A stretch of DNA of 64,000 bases from Kosakonia arachidis (GCF_900116535.1 NZ_FPAU01000002.1:407301-471300); one strand, 5' to 3'; positions 27,489 through 37,200 are shown, numbered from the stretch's first letter. The notes: a model not told the origin generated them from the letters alone. Numbers and translations: made by a program.

Positions 27489-27821
27489 CTATGACTCAAT
27501 AGTCCCGCCAAAAATGCGCATGGTATTAAGCTGCTCAATACTGTAAGGCCGGGATATCCAGTAACTGTCGAACTCTTCAACACCAAACTCTTCATGATTA
27601 ATTCCATTGATGGCAATCACACGACCATTCGGAAGTTCAACCTGATAGTTGGGCCTGACACCTGTTCCTGACAAACCGATGCGTATAAATATATTTTTGT
27701 CGTTCACTTTCGGATCGTCAGACGCCCTACGGCGTTCAGCCAAATCACGAGCTGCCGACTTCATCCTCTCGAAGTGATCCAAAGGGATGTCTTTGAAATT
27801 ACCGTCCCATAACTTGTCCAT
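27489..27821 (-). CDS. Hypothetical protein, 110 residues
   Basis: I do not recognise this soluble protein. It starts MDKLWDGNFKDIPLDHFERM and has no signal peptide or membrane segment. It lies 48 bases downstream of a truncated gene on the same strand, with the spacing of an operon. Such pairs are common at effector/immunity loci, but there is no motif that identifies either role. Confidence 0.55.
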   Translation of the reverse strand: MDKLWDGNFKDIPLDHFERMKSAARDLAERRRASDDPKVNDKNIFIRIGLSGTGVRPNYQVELPNGRVIAINGINHEEFGVEEFDSYWISRPYSIEQLNTMRIFGGTIES

Positions 27822-27869
27822 AAAGCCTCCAAAAGCCCAAATATTTACGCCAGAATTGTAGTCTGCTGC

Positions 27870-28366
27870 TCAGACGCGAATAATAATTTCAATACTATCG
27901 ACAGAAACTTCATACTTTTTAGATAAAAGTATCTTCACGTTTTGAATTGTTATTCCTTCGGGGAAAGGATCTTCTTCAGGTGCAGCTTTTGGTGATTCGA
28001 TGTTAACTTCAGGTATCTTATTGAATTTTAATTTTCTTTCATCAATACCCAACTCGGATAGTGATGGGCAGGCTACTGGATTTCTGGCACCATCCCACAT
28101 GTCAGGGTAAGAGACTTCAGCATACTGTCTGACTTTGATTAACCATTTTTTAGGGCACTTTCCATCCCATTCAGGAGAAAGAACAACGTCCGATATCATT
28201 CCAACAAAGAAGGCGTTTTTGTGTGGTGCAGTTACTGTTCCACAGTCGTCATTATGATTATCAGTCAGGTCTCGGTTCTGCACACAAACCACGTATTTAC
28301 AACGTGATGCTCGTTTTCCGCTTAGCACCCATGCACTGGAACCTCCATCGCTTTTCAGACGATCAA
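27870..28366 (-). pseudogene. 5'-truncated hypothetical protein
   Basis: The frame from a GTG at 28328 gives 152 residues with MISDVVLSPEWDGKCPKKW and VRQYAEVSYPDMWDGARNPVA. The same frame stays open upstream to a stop near 28369 and reads RGIDRLKSDGGSSAWVLSGKR, which looks like continuing protein rather than spacer, so the true N-terminus appears lost. I recall similar sequences near type VI secretion vgrG genes in Klebsiella/Enterobacter, but cannot confirm that. An adhesin-like gene follows upstream on the same strand. Confidence 0.5.
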
Positions 28367-28417
28367 TGCCACGTTAACCTGCGAAGGAGGAAACGTTAAA
28401 GGTACCAAAGATTCTTG

Positions 28418-29140
28418 TCAGTCACAGGTGAGCGTAGCAGTAAGGTATGACGTGAATTGTCCAGCGCCAGTCATGGCGTTGGTTTTAAGATTAAGGCTTA
28501 TCCCTGTATCGCCGGGCGAAGAGAGCCACGAATAACGCCCCATGTTCTTAGCATTTACGGGGGTTATGGTGAGTTGTGGGTTATCAATTGAGAGGACACC
28601 GTTCTCCCCTATGTCATTACCGGTGAAGGTGACGCGGCCGTTACCAGATGTCGTTACCGGTAGCATGATGCTCCTTGATAAACCTGGGAATATACGGCCT
28701 GAGTCAAGACTGCTGACATTTGCGGAGCAGGTTTTTGCGGCTTCCACAGCAGCGATCTGGTTTGTGACTCGGGAATAGCTAACACCATAACCCCAAGAGT
28801 CACAGGTGAGCGTACGTGGAGAAGAAGCGTCGTTTTTGATCACGACATACACCCTCTTTCCGTCACTGTAGAGATTCGTTGCGCCGCATTGAGTATCTTT
28901 TCCGAATTGCAGGTCACAGACCTTACCGTCATACGTGTTATAGACCGTCCCGGACAGGCCACCGCCACCGCTTCCCTTGCAATGATACCAGAGACCAGTG
29001 TCTTCCATTGGGAAAACGAATTTTCTTAATGCCAGGTCTAAGGTAGCGCTACCTGGAACAGATGCGCCCAGTTCAATGGCGATGCTGTCAGCGCAAGCGC
29101 ACACAAGTATTACGGAGACGAGTGTTTTACGAAGGTTCAT
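28418..29140 (-). CDS. Secreted beta-rich protein, possible fimbrial or adhesin subunit
   Basis: A 240-residue product with a signal peptide (MNLRKTLVSVILVCACADSIA, cut near residue 22). The mature part is rich in Ser, Thr, Gly and beta-branched residues, with several cysteines and a C-terminal strand SYLTATLTCD. The Ig-like pattern and ending resemble minor pilins or adhesins, but no chaperone or usher gene is present, so a fimbrial role is only a suggestion. AAAGGGAA precedes the ATG. A LuxR-type regulator lies upstream on the other strand. Confidence 0.6.
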   Translation of the reverse strand: MNLRKTLVSVILVCACADSIAIELGASVPGSATLDLALRKFVFPMEDTGLWYHCKGSGGGGLSGTVYNTYDGKVCDLQFGKDTQCGATNLYSDGKRVYVVIKNDASSPRTLTCDSWGYGVSYSRVTNQIAAVEAAKTCSANVSSLDSGRIFPGLSRSIMLPVTTSGNGRVTFTGNDIGENGVLSIDNPQLTITPVNAKNMGRYSWLSSPGDTGISLNLKTNAMTGAGQFTSYLTATLTCD

Positions 29141-29847
29141 TGAGTTCCCTTTCTTTAAAATCTTTAAATATGCGCAACTCTGACGTGGGCGAACGCCTAT
29201 TGTGTTTGTCGTGGTTTAATGAATTTGGCCGCTTGATTTGAGGATATATTCTCCACACCCAAGCCGAATTTGGGTAGTTACACATTAAATATTTGAATAT
29301 ATATTTTTATATTCATAAAAATTAATATTTCAGTTTTTTTTATTCTGTTTTTTGGTCACCGCGCATTCAATTACCACTTTAATACAAGCCCGGGAAGAGC
29401 AGATTTAGCTCACGTAAGCAGGAACAGTCTAAAAGAGCAGTGGTAATCCCCTCATTTAAACCGGACACTTCACCAGTAAGACATTGTCATATCGGCTGGA
29501 GTGCCACCACAGGGGGATCAGCAGTGTCATGGTTCAGGACTTACTTATAGTAAGTCTTAAGAAGTGGTGAGTAATACACTGAGGGCTCCACACCCGGTAG
29601 AATCATGCTGTCTAAGTAATAGCATTCTCTTTCATACCTCACACCGAGCGATAATCAGGCGCAATGATTTTGTACAATCACGCATCTTGCAAGTTCTTGA
29701 AAACAATATTACTAGTGCAATATGCATATATTCATCAAAAAATTAGATTAAAAATCTAAATATGTCGAAATTATCAATCAATATTGCTAACAGTAGTCAC
29801 ATTACTCAGGATACTGACAAGTAAGATTAAGTGGTATCAGATAACGT
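29141..29847. other. AT-rich intergenic region upstream of the adhesin-like gene
   Basis: About 700 bases with no credible gene. It must hold the promoter of the adhesin-like gene and of the small gene at 29848. The high AT content is typical of H-NS-silenced acquired DNA. Confidence 0.4.
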
Positions 29848-30141
29848 ATGAAAAAAGTTTCTAAGACAGATGACTCAGTAATGATGACCCCTTTTGAATT
29901 CGATGATCAGATGGTCAGTCGCGACGCTATCGTTGACAGACTACGTAAATATGGCTTTATTGAAATCGCGACACTGAATCATTTCCTTTATTTTTTCTGT
30001 GGCATCGTTCCAGATCGTGCAAGTTATCTTTATATAAAGGAAAAGCTACAAGAGTGCCTGGATATACATAATAACGGCAGTGATTATTTTCTCGAAATAC
30101 ACAGACTGGTACAGGATATTGATTATGCCATGTCCATATAA
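29848..30141 (+). CDS. Hypothetical small protein upstream of a LuxR-type regulator
   Basis: A 97-residue soluble protein (DAIVDRLRKYGFIEIATLNHFLYFF) I do not recognise. It ends 12 bases before a LuxR-type regulator, so the two are probably co-transcribed and may work together. The ribosome-binding site is weak, and an internal ATG pair at residues 12-13 is an alternative start. Confidence 0.6.
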   Translation: MKKVSKTDDSVMMTPFEFDDQMVSRDAIVDRLRKYGFIEIATLNHFLYFFCGIVPDRASYLYIKEKLQECLDIHNNGSDYFLEIHRLVQDIDYAMSI

Positions 30142-30153
30142 GGAGCAATCACT

Positions 30154-30771
30154 GTGAATAACAAAACGTGCATTGTACTGACCGAAGATTACTACTTGTA
30201 TCTCGGTTTTAAACATCTTGCCAGCGATTACGACTGTATGATGTGTGACTTCTCAGGAAAACAAATAAATCATATAGATTTTTTGCATCCCATTATTATC
30301 GTTGATCTCAGAATGTTAATCACCGGGAAATGGGTTGGATTTTCTAAACTCAGGGAGCGATATCCTGGATCTCTTTTTTTACGTTTGTCGCATCGTTCAG
30401 TAAGTGGGTTTATATCCGGAAACGCGGAGCTTGAAGCTGACAATAAATATATTAATAACACTATTTTTCGCATGGCCTCGACCATTCCCTGCGCCATGCA
30501 TTTTGATGACAGGAATGACGACAGCGCGACAAAACTTACAAAAGTCGAAGACAGACTGATACCACTGTTCGCCGGAGGAACAATTATCGCGTTGCAGTCA
30601 AGAGCTATTAGAAGCTCAACCAAAACACTTTACGCACACAGAATTAAGATCAGCAACAAACTAGGGCTACGGCGTCCGTCTTATCTTACTTTTTTCCTCA
30701 AAAGTATGTCTGACAAATTTTTTGCAGTAAGGCAAACTGGACTTAGTATATTTGAATACGACTGCAAGTAA
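30154..30771 (+). CDS. LuxR-type (GerE-like) transcription regulator
   Basis: A 205-residue protein. The C-terminal RSSTKTLYAHRIKISNKLGL (about residues 150-170) matches the recognition helix of LuxR/GerE domains. The N-terminal 130 residues do not look like a standard receiver or autoinducer-binding domain, although HPIIIVDLRML resembles the core strand of a receiver. AAGGAG before a GTG start at 30154 supports the start. Regulators of this form control fimbriae in enterobacteria, and an adhesin-like gene is divergent nearby. Confidence 0.7.
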   Translation: MNNKTCIVLTEDYYLYLGFKHLASDYDCMMCDFSGKQINHIDFLHPIIIVDLRMLITGKWVGFSKLRERYPGSLFLRLSHRSVSGFISGNAELEADNKYINNTIFRMASTIPCAMHFDDRNDDSATKLTKVEDRLIPLFAGGTIIALQSRAIRSSTKTLYAHRIKISNKLGLRRPSYLTFFLKSMSDKFFAVRQTGLSIFEYDCK

Positions 30772-31338
30772 GATCCATACTTTGAGCCACCGTTGAAAGC
30801 TGCTGGTCTGGTTTAATCTCATTATTCAGTTAGCCTTTCTTCTGGCAACACGCACCTCCCCTTTGGGCATAGGTTTATATGCCCTGGCGTTGGTTACTCT
30901 GCTTCGCATAAAGGCCTATCTCTGTAAAGCAGGCAAACCACTGATACAATGTTTATGCACTTCAATATTAACCTGGAGATACCGATTGGTCTGAACAAAC
31001 TCTGAATATCTTCTCATGGTTTCTAAAACCTGAGAATGCTCTCAACGATCGGCTACCCTGTTGGATTTACGTCCAGCACATACGCAAATATTGTATCAGC
31101 GATGCTTAGATGACCATGTGCGCAAAGTGATAGCGTAAATTCACAGATAAATTAGTTCTCACAAAGAATACGGCAACTTCCTTGACCCTGGCTTTTTCAA
31201 TTACATATATATTCAGCCAATGATTATATTTCCACATGGAGGAGAGATAGAAGTGGTGCATTAGAAAATGGGTTGTATATCTATAATACTTTTAGTATTT
31301 ATCATGTGTCAGTTTTAAACGCAACAAGTGGAGGTTTT
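30772..31338. other. Intergenic region before the MarT-like gene
   Basis: About 570 bases without an intact gene. The first half looks like decayed sequence; GGAGG at 31330-31334 is the ribosome-binding site of the MarT-like gene. Confidence 0.4.
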
Positions 31339-32121
31339 GTGCGGTATATAATAAATAATTCGATAGTTTTTGACAGAGGAGATGGTTCGCTCAAACACCC
31401 GGAGACGAATGACGTCGTCCAGCTCCCTCTTCCTGCGCAGCGCTTGCTACTGATAATTCTCGAGTCAGGAGGTGAAATTCTAAGCAGAGATTTTTTATTT
31501 CGTGAGGTTTGGGACAAATTCGGACTTACTGGTTCGAATAGCAATCTGAACCAGTATTTGAGCCTTTTACGGCGAAACATGACGGTATTTGGGTGTGAAA
31601 ATTTTGTCATAACTTTGCCAAAAGTCGGAATAAGACTTGATGAGCATGTTAGCATTGTGAAGGATACAGAAGAGGAAATATCTGACCATCCTTCTGCTCC
31701 AGCACCGGTTGAGCCACAGGATGAAAAAAAATCAAACGCATTTTTTTTAAAATTTATCTTGATCGGGCTAACTGTCCTTATCTTTATTACACTGGCAAGC
31801 GTGTGGATCTTTAATGTCAGGAATACAGCACGGGACCCAGTATTTTCCGCACATACCTTACAAGCAGGTTGTATTATTCACACTATTAAATCTGAACGTG
31901 AGTACTATAGTGGAAAAATCGAAAAGCAGGTTTTAAAGATTCTTAAAGAAAACAATCTTCCTTGCCGGAAAGGATTTAATGTTTACTTTGACTACTACAC
32001 TTCAACCAAACCCCAAACATATGGCCGGACAATGCTGTCATTTTGTCGCCCGGCAGCTAATGGGGTCAACAGAGCGTGTGATAACATTTATTATTTAGAC
32101 CGGAAAGAAATTAATGATTAA
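31339..32121 (+). CDS. Membrane-anchored winged-helix regulator (MarT/CadC/ToxR-like)
   Basis: A 260-residue regulator. The N-terminal 110 residues form an OmpR/PhoB-type winged helix (LPAQRLLLIILESGGEILSRDFLF, then NSNLNQYLSLLRRN). An acidic/proline linker leads to one membrane segment near residues 142-165, and the last 95 residues are periplasmic with three cysteines. GGAGG five bases before the GTG at 31339 decides the start against an upstream TTG. The next gene encodes a FidL-like partner and overlaps by eight bases. The pair resembles MarT/FidL of Salmonella SPI-3 and ToxR/ToxS in layout. Confidence 0.82.
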   Translation: MRYIINNSIVFDRGDGSLKHPETNDVVQLPLPAQRLLLIILESGGEILSRDFLFREVWDKFGLTGSNSNLNQYLSLLRRNMTVFGCENFVITLPKVGIRLDEHVSIVKDTEEEISDHPSAPAPVEPQDEKKSNAFFLKFILIGLTVLIFITLASVWIFNVRNTARDPVFSAHTLQAGCIIHTIKSEREYYSGKIEKQVLKILKENNLPCRKGFNVYFDYYTSTKPQTYGRTMLSFCRPAANGVNRACDNIYYLDRKEIND

Positions 32122-32608
32122 GAAAACTGTATTTGCTCTTATTGCCGTCATGGTGGTTTCCGCACCTTTTGTTGTCAAGTTGGCACAAGATAAAATAAAT
32201 AGATTCAATAATTTTCCATTTAAATGCCTCTCCTTCACGAGGTATGTTCTTGATGACGAGGGCAGGAAAGTCCATATGAACATTGCCCAGGATTTGAGAC
32301 TTTATACTTCTGACAGAGGATATCTTCTGCTGAACGGGAATGTTGTTGACGGCGATAAAACAAGCAGATTAAGCCGTGCAATTCGCCTGGGAAATGGTAC
32401 CTTAGTACAGGGTAAAACATTCACTTATGAAATCAAAGATATTGAATCTCTGGACGGTGATGGTAGTGATGACAAAATATTCCAGCTACTTCTCAATGAA
32501 TACAGAACGGGAAGTCGTGAGTTTCAGATTGATGTGTTCAAAATTGACAAGCGCACCTGGTTAATAAGGGGACCCTATGCGTTTATTAATACTTGTACGC
32601 GTTACTAG
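32114..32608 (+). CDS. FidL-like membrane protein
   Basis: A 164-residue protein with an N-terminal membrane anchor (residues 4-24) and a periplasmic domain with two cysteines. FidL-like proteins accompany MarT-type regulators and may control them the way ToxS supports ToxR; that role is inferred. The ATG overlaps the regulator gene by eight bases, so translation is coupled. Confidence 0.72.
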   Translation: MIKKTVFALIAVMVVSAPFVVKLAQDKINRFNNFPFKCLSFTRYVLDDEGRKVHMNIAQDLRLYTSDRGYLLLNGNVVDGDKTSRLSRAIRLGNGTLVQGKTFTYEIKDIESLDGDGSDDKIFQLLLNEYRTGSREFQIDVFKIDKRTWLIRGPYAFINTCTRY

Positions 32609-32853
32609 TGTGTAAGTATTATGTCATTGCATGGCCCACCATAATTCCATAATGCATTGATAAACAAAATAAATAACAGTTCTTTTTTAAGGAAAAGTGT
32701 TAAATAGAGAATATTTGATATGTTTTTAGCCTGACGGTAATAAATTCGATGGCAGCAACTTAAACCTTCAGGACATCGCTCGCCCTTTCATGCCGTGTTG
32801 CTCAGTGACACTGTTAATCTGCACTCGCCCGCATGACCTAAGATGATATATGT
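32609..32853. other. Decayed intergenic sequence
   Basis: No intact gene. The stretch leads into the regulator fragment at 32854 and may contain earlier, scrambled pieces of it. Confidence 0.35.
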
Positions 32854-32985
32854 GTAGCCACCGAACTCAATATCCTGTTGGATGTAAATATTCTTACGAA
32901 GTCCTGGCAAGCTAAAACCAACATCACTGGCCAGACACCGAAGGAATTTATACGAAGTATGAAAAAGGACGGAATCGCTGATTAA
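32854..32985 (+). pseudogene. C-terminal fragment resembling an AraC-type regulator
   Basis: A 43-codon open frame ending at a TAA reads VATELNILLDV near the start and NITGQTPKEFIRSMKK near the end. The TGxTPKEFIR pattern is that of the second helix-turn-helix of AraC-family regulators. There is no start codon and no upstream domain, so it is a remnant. Confidence 0.4.
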
Positions 32986-33144
32986 GCCAGGTATAGATAT
33001 CAGGAAGGGCGAAAACGCTATGGCATCTGTAATCCCAGGATGCCTTATACAGGGTGCTGATTACCCCCTTACATCCTGATACTCCGGGCGAGGACGTAAG
33101 GGGATTTGTTAATTAATATTTAAATTATCCTAAAATCTATGCAT
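32986..33144. other. Short non-coding stretch after the regulator fragment
   Basis: No gene seen between the fragment and the convergent NTF2-fold gene. Confidence 0.35.
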
Positions 33145-33612
33145 TTAACCTTCAGGCATTGCAGATGAATGATGGGAAGAAATTTTCCAATCCTTTCCAT
33201 CCCAGACATAGGTAAATGTATAACGAGCAGATACTTTGGTTTTATCTGCAAATGTGAACGTGTATGTTCCTACGTCTATTGCTTTATTGCATCCCAGACG
33301 TATTGTTCTACTGTCAATCTTACCAACTGGTTTTTTCTCAAGAAAATGCTCAAAATAATCAATTCGCTCTTCGTCTGTAAGCCTTACTTTATTTGATACT
33401 GTAGGTAATAAAACTGCATCGCTAAGATAATTTTCACTGACCTTTTTTGCATCACCGGTTTGAAGTGAAGCATTCCATTTTTCAAACAATGCTTCAATTT
33501 GTGTATGATCAACCTTTACACACGAAGTTGTCGTTGTGGCTAATGAAACATTTGTTACCAGCATTAATGTAGCGAAAATTCCTAGCGATTTTATTCCATG
33601 TTTATTATACAT
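33145..33612 (-). CDS. Secreted NTF2-fold protein, SgcJ/EcaC-like
   Basis: A 155-residue protein with a signal peptide (about residues 1-26, ending SLA). The mature domain (IEALFEKWNASLQTGDAKKVSENYLSDAVLLP, then a C-terminal RYTFTYVWDGKDWKISSHHSS) has the SnoaL/DUF4440 fold pattern. Family members bind small molecules or act as enzymes, but the substrate is unknown here. AAGGATAC precedes the ATG. Confidence 0.75.
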   Translation of the reverse strand: MYNKHGIKSLGIFATLMLVTNVSLATTTTSCVKVDHTQIEALFEKWNASLQTGDAKKVSENYLSDAVLLPTVSNKVRLTDEERIDYFEHFLEKKPVGKIDSRTIRLGCNKAIDVGTYTFTFADKTKVSARYTFTYVWDGKDWKISSHHSSAMPEG

Positions 33613-34335
33613 ACGTATCCTTATGACGAAAAAAAATTAAAAAATAAAAATGAAGAGGTAATATTAATAACAGTAATGCATTTCAAAATCAACTCTCATT
33701 TACCTTTTCATTTTATTATTTACACTGACATACAGACGCTGGCATTTTCTTTTTAATTGGTGGATTTGTAACGTATATTTTTTAAATAAATCTTAAACTG
33801 CGTTACTTAAATCCCTGCTGAAATTGTTATCGCAATGTAAACAGAAATCATTATGTACCATCAAATGCAGCACCACATTTTCACTGTCTGTCAGGGATTA
33901 ATAAAGCACGGCTAATTGCAGCTCTGCGACTTCTTCCCTTCCCGACTACTAAAACGCTGATTACTTTCTCCGATAATAGTTTTACCACCGATAAAGTAAT
34001 GGTAAAAAAACAGCTCTCGCAATGAGCCTGAAGGATAAAACCAACGCAGATTGTATAAGTCATGTTATGTTTTTCACCATGTCGAGATGGCTGTCGGCTC
34101 TGGATATCACTGTGGTTTGATTACGTACTATTTTTCATGTCATTAAGAGGAAATCATGATGAGATATATTTTATAATGATTTTGAATCAATTTAACTCAA
34201 AACTATCAGAAAATCACTGGCAGCTAAATTTTCCAGAGATATAGCTCTTATGTCCGAATAACATAAACATCTACAAAAATAAAATCGTTCTCAACCTTCT
34301 ATTAAGTAACATCCTACGGCTGTCATTACTTATCG
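33613..34335. other. AT-rich intergenic region
   Basis: About 720 bases without a gene I can support. Short open frames exist but lack ribosome-binding sites and protein-like composition. Confidence 0.4.
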
Positions 34336-34782
34336 TTAACCATTCCTGATAACTCTGCTCCCAACAAAAAACCAGCGAAGATAGTCGTAGATCCAATTAA
34401 ATACCAGGGTGTAAGGAAGAAAGAAAAGAACTAATCCAACTTCTATCCAAAAAGCTTCTTGCACAGACAAATTCAAAGTAAACATGGCCACAGGAATTAA
34501 AATGATGATAAGTCCGGCTTCGAACGTAATCGCATGAAGAGATCGTGCAATAAAATTACGACAAAATTTATACTCTTTCTGAATATTGTCGAAGCATTTA
34601 TTAAAAACGAAATTCCACACCGTAGCTGTAAAGGCAGAAATGACTGACAGAAGGCCAGATTGCAGAACGGAAACATTCATTATCCATGCAAGCAAGAAAG
34701 CAATACTGACGTTCGCAATCACTTCAAACAGGACTGCATGAAGAATCCTTTCCTGAACACTTTTGTTTAGTTCAATTTCCAT
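34336..34782 (-). CDS. PACE-family transporter (AceI-like)
   Basis: A 148-residue inner-membrane protein with four hydrophobic segments arranged as two bacterial transmembrane pair repeats. The signature ERILHAVLFEVIANV in the first repeat and RSLHAITFEAGLIII in the second are typical of proteobacterial antimicrobial compound efflux proteins, some of which export chlorhexidine or polyamines. The length is normal. It stands alone. Confidence 0.85.
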   Translation of the reverse strand: MEIELNKSVQERILHAVLFEVIANVSIAFLLAWIMNVSVLQSGLLSVISAFTATVWNFVFNKCFDNIQKEYKFCRNFIARSLHAITFEAGLIIILIPVAMFTLNLSVQEAFWIEVGLVLFFLPYTLVFNWIYDYLRWFFVGSRVIRNG

Positions 34783-35170
34783 AGAATCATAATAATACTA
34801 ACGAAGACGAAGCGTCTAAGTCTATCGCTCACACTTCAACAGAAATTAAACATATAATAAATATCTCAAACAGGCTAATTTATCTAACGAATAAGCTTCC
34901 GGATGCCCCGAGTTTTAACATACCTCGTATGACATGTTTTAACACGCTGTTTTACAGAATATTCGCGACATGCCGGCAATGCACAATGCAACGCGGTTTC
35001 CGGGACAGAAACTACTGACACAGTAATCCTCTCCCCGGAGCGAGTTCATCGCACTCAGTGAAACCAACCCTGACTCAGCACTCCGCCAACGACTGTATGC
35101 AGGAGCTTCAGGAGAGAGCAGGACACTCCTGCCTTCTCCGGGGTTCCTTTTCTGGCAAGTGCAGGACATG
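34783..35170. other. Intergenic region between the PACE and UspF-like genes
   Basis: No gene I can support. An open frame on the minus strand lacks protein-like character. Confidence 0.4.
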
Positions 35171-35605
35171 TTACCGAACGACCAGAACAGGGCATCTGGC
35201 GTGTCTCACCACTGCCGCAGCATTTGAACCTAACAGATAGGTAGAGATATCCGGCCGATGCGAGGAAATGATGATCAAATCCGCATTAATCGAATCGGCG
35301 AGCTTGAGGATTTGATCCTTTGGTGATCCGGTTACAACATGGGTCTGGATCTTTTCAGATGGCAATTTGAATTGCTTAGCAAGCTCATCCAGTTTTGATA
35401 ACGCTGCATGCTGAATTTCTTTCATTTTCGGCATTTCAAGCGAATAGGCCAGACCCAACGATGAGTAATATGGTACCGAGGGTATAACCGTGAGAAAATG
35501 TACTTTGGCGGTATTCATCACGGCGTGCGCCTGCACAAAGGGTATGACCTGATGGGTCAGCTCTGTTTCAGAAATATCGATGGGAACCAGAATAGAATTG
35601 TACAC
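35171..35605 (-). CDS. UspF-like universal stress protein
   Basis: A 144-residue cytoplasmic protein of the UspFG group. It follows E. coli UspF as recalled: [13 protein letters not shown] at the start, [20 protein letters not shown], and ASHRPD-type [23 protein letters not shown] with the ATP-binding glycine motif. The GTG start at 35605 has AGGAG about seven bases upstream. It may be an extra copy, since E. coli uspF is at a different locus. Confidence 0.88.
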   Translation of the reverse strand: MYNSILVPIDISETELTHQVIPFVQAHAVMNTAKVHFLTVIPSVPYYSSLGLAYSLEMPKMKEIQHAALSKLDELAKQFKLPSEKIQTHVVTGSPKDQILKLADSINADLIIISSHRPDISTYLLGSNAAAVVRHARCPVLVVR

Positions 35606-36022
35606 TTTCGATCTCCTGTATTATTTTGATCACTTCAGAATAGTCTCCTTACAATTAAAAAATGTGTACCTGCTGCCAAATTTCAGCCCTTATCGAAGAT
35701 GAAATATACCCTGAGGACGGCACATCAAAACCAGAAGATTGCGCTGTTTCATTAAGATAACGAACCGTGACACGGCGACCAGACAATCGTTACACCCGTT
35801 ACCTGAAGATAAAAGAAGACCTCCCTGCCGATAATTATATTTCTTATCACTTTGAAGAAATTACTGATTTCTCTGGTCTCATGATTCAGCCAAAGTTCTG
35901 CAAGCGCTGATGGTGGAATTGTCGACTGAGATCTGGCCAGCGTTCCGGCACTCTGGAAGATTGAAAGCACCCGCTGGAAATCAATCACCACCTCCCCAGA
36001 AGGTGGTTTAGGGGTGACAATA
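35606..36022. other. Intergenic region between the UspF-like gene and pstS
   Basis: About 400 bases without a supported gene, ending at the pstS terminator. Confidence 0.4.
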
Positions 36023-36054
36023 AAAAAGCCCGGTACACAAGTATCGGGCTTTTT
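36023..36054 (-). terminator. Terminator of the solitary pstS
   Basis: AAGCCCG pairs with CGGGCTT; A6 on one side becomes a U run on the pstS transcript. It starts 17 bases after the stop codon. Confidence 0.8.
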
Positions 36055-36070
36055 ACAGGGTGATAAAAAA

Positions 36071-37108
36071 TTAGTACAGCGCTTTACCGGAAGCGTCCTT
36101 GATATTCGCTTTCCAGGCAGCACGAATCTGGCTGGTTACAGAATCCGGCAGCGGTGCATAGTCAAGGCTGCTCGCAATCGCACTACCGTTTTTGTAAGAC
36201 CAGTCGAAGAATTTCAGCACTTCTGCGCCTTTCGCGGCGTCATCCTGTTTTTTGTAGACCAGGATAAAGGTCGTAGAAGAGATTGGCCACGCGTCTTTGC
36301 CTTTCTGGAAAGTCAGATCCTGGGCAAAAGATTTGCCCCAGTCAGCCCCTTTAGCGCTGTTGCTGAAGTTCTGCTGCGACGGTTCAACGACTTTGCCATC
36401 GGCATCAAACAGTTTAGTCCAGGTCAGGTTGTTCTGTTTGGCATACGCATATTCCACATAACCAATAGAACCAGGCAGGCGCTGAACAAAAGCGGCCACG
36501 CCGTCGTTGCCTTTACCGCCGAGACCGACCGGCCAGTTAACGGTTGTACCTTTACCGATTTTGCTGGCCCAATCTGCGTTCACTTTAGACAGGTAGCTGG
36601 TGAAGACGAATGACGTGCCGGAGCCATCTGCACGGCGTACAACGTTGATATTGGTGTCCGGCAGTTTTACTTTTGGGTTCAGCTTAGTGATTTCCGGATC
36701 GTTCCATTTTTTGATGGTACCCAGGTAGATATCACCCAGCGTTTTACCATCCAGAGTCAACTCGCCGGATTTCACGCCCGGGATGTTCACCGCCAGCACC
36801 ACGCCGCCGATCACGGTCGGGAACTGGAACAGGCCGTTTTTTGCCAAATCGTCATCGCTCATCGGAGCGTCGGATGCGCCGAAATCAACGGTTTTTGCAA
36901 TGATCTGTTTGATACCGCCAGAAGAACCAATTCCCTGGTAGTTGACCTGAGAACCCACTTGTTTCTGATATTCAGCGGCCCACTTTGCGTATACTGGAGC
37001 CGGGAAGGTGCCACCTGCGCCCGTCACATTGGTTGCTGCAAATACGGTAGTCGTAGAAAGCGCAAGTGCTGCGGCCATCAGGCGAACAGATGCATGAAAC
37101 GTTGCCAT
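36071..37108 (-). CDS. pstS: Phosphate-binding periplasmic protein PstS
   Basis: Captures inorganic phosphate for the PstCAB importer. The 345-residue precursor has a signal peptide (about 25 residues, ending VFA) and the family residues [33 protein letters not shown] and [13 protein letters not shown] that contact phosphate. The length is that of E. coli PstS. GGAGAG before the ATG at 37108 fixes the start. No pstCAB or phoU lies next to it and it is followed by a terminator, so it is a solitary copy. A Pho-box-like sequence is found 75 bases upstream. Confidence 0.93.
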   Translation of the reverse strand: MATFHASVRLMAAALALSTTTVFAATNVTGAGGTFPAPVYAKWAAEYQKQVGSQVNYQGIGSSGGIKQIIAKTVDFGASDAPMSDDDLAKNGLFQFPTVIGGVVLAVNIPGVKSGELTLDGKTLGDIYLGTIKKWNDPEITKLNPKVKLPDTNINVVRRADGSGTSFVFTSYLSKVNADWASKIGKGTTVNWPVGLGGKGNDGVAAFVQRLPGSIGYVEYAYAKQNNLTWTKLFDADGKVVEPSQQNFSNSAKGADWGKSFAQDLTFQKGKDAWPISSTTFILVYKKQDDAAKGAEVLKFFDWSYKNGSAIASSLDYAPLPDSVTSQIRAAWKANIKDASGKALY

Positions 37109-37182
37109 AATCTCTCCAAAAACAAATAAGTTGATAGATTTTTGAATAATTTTGCGGACGGAGGGAAGCATAGAGCGCTTAC

Positions 37183-37200
37183 ATGACAATTTTGTGTCAA
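37183..37200 (-). promoter_or_regulatory. Pho-box-like site upstream of pstS
   Basis: Read on the minus strand, 14 of 18 positions agree with the PhoB site of E. coli pstS (CTGTCATAAAACTGTCAT); the second half TTGTCAT is nearly perfect. This implies induction by phosphate starvation. Confidence 0.65.

Noticed and set aside
34939..35169. 76-codon minus-strand frame after the UspF-like gene
   Set aside because: It has no ribosome-binding site and an unusual Cys/Ser/Arg composition; a chance frame is more likely.
35752..36123. 123-codon minus-strand frame overlapping the end of pstS
   Set aside because: It crosses the pstS terminator and coding end, and no family is recognisable.
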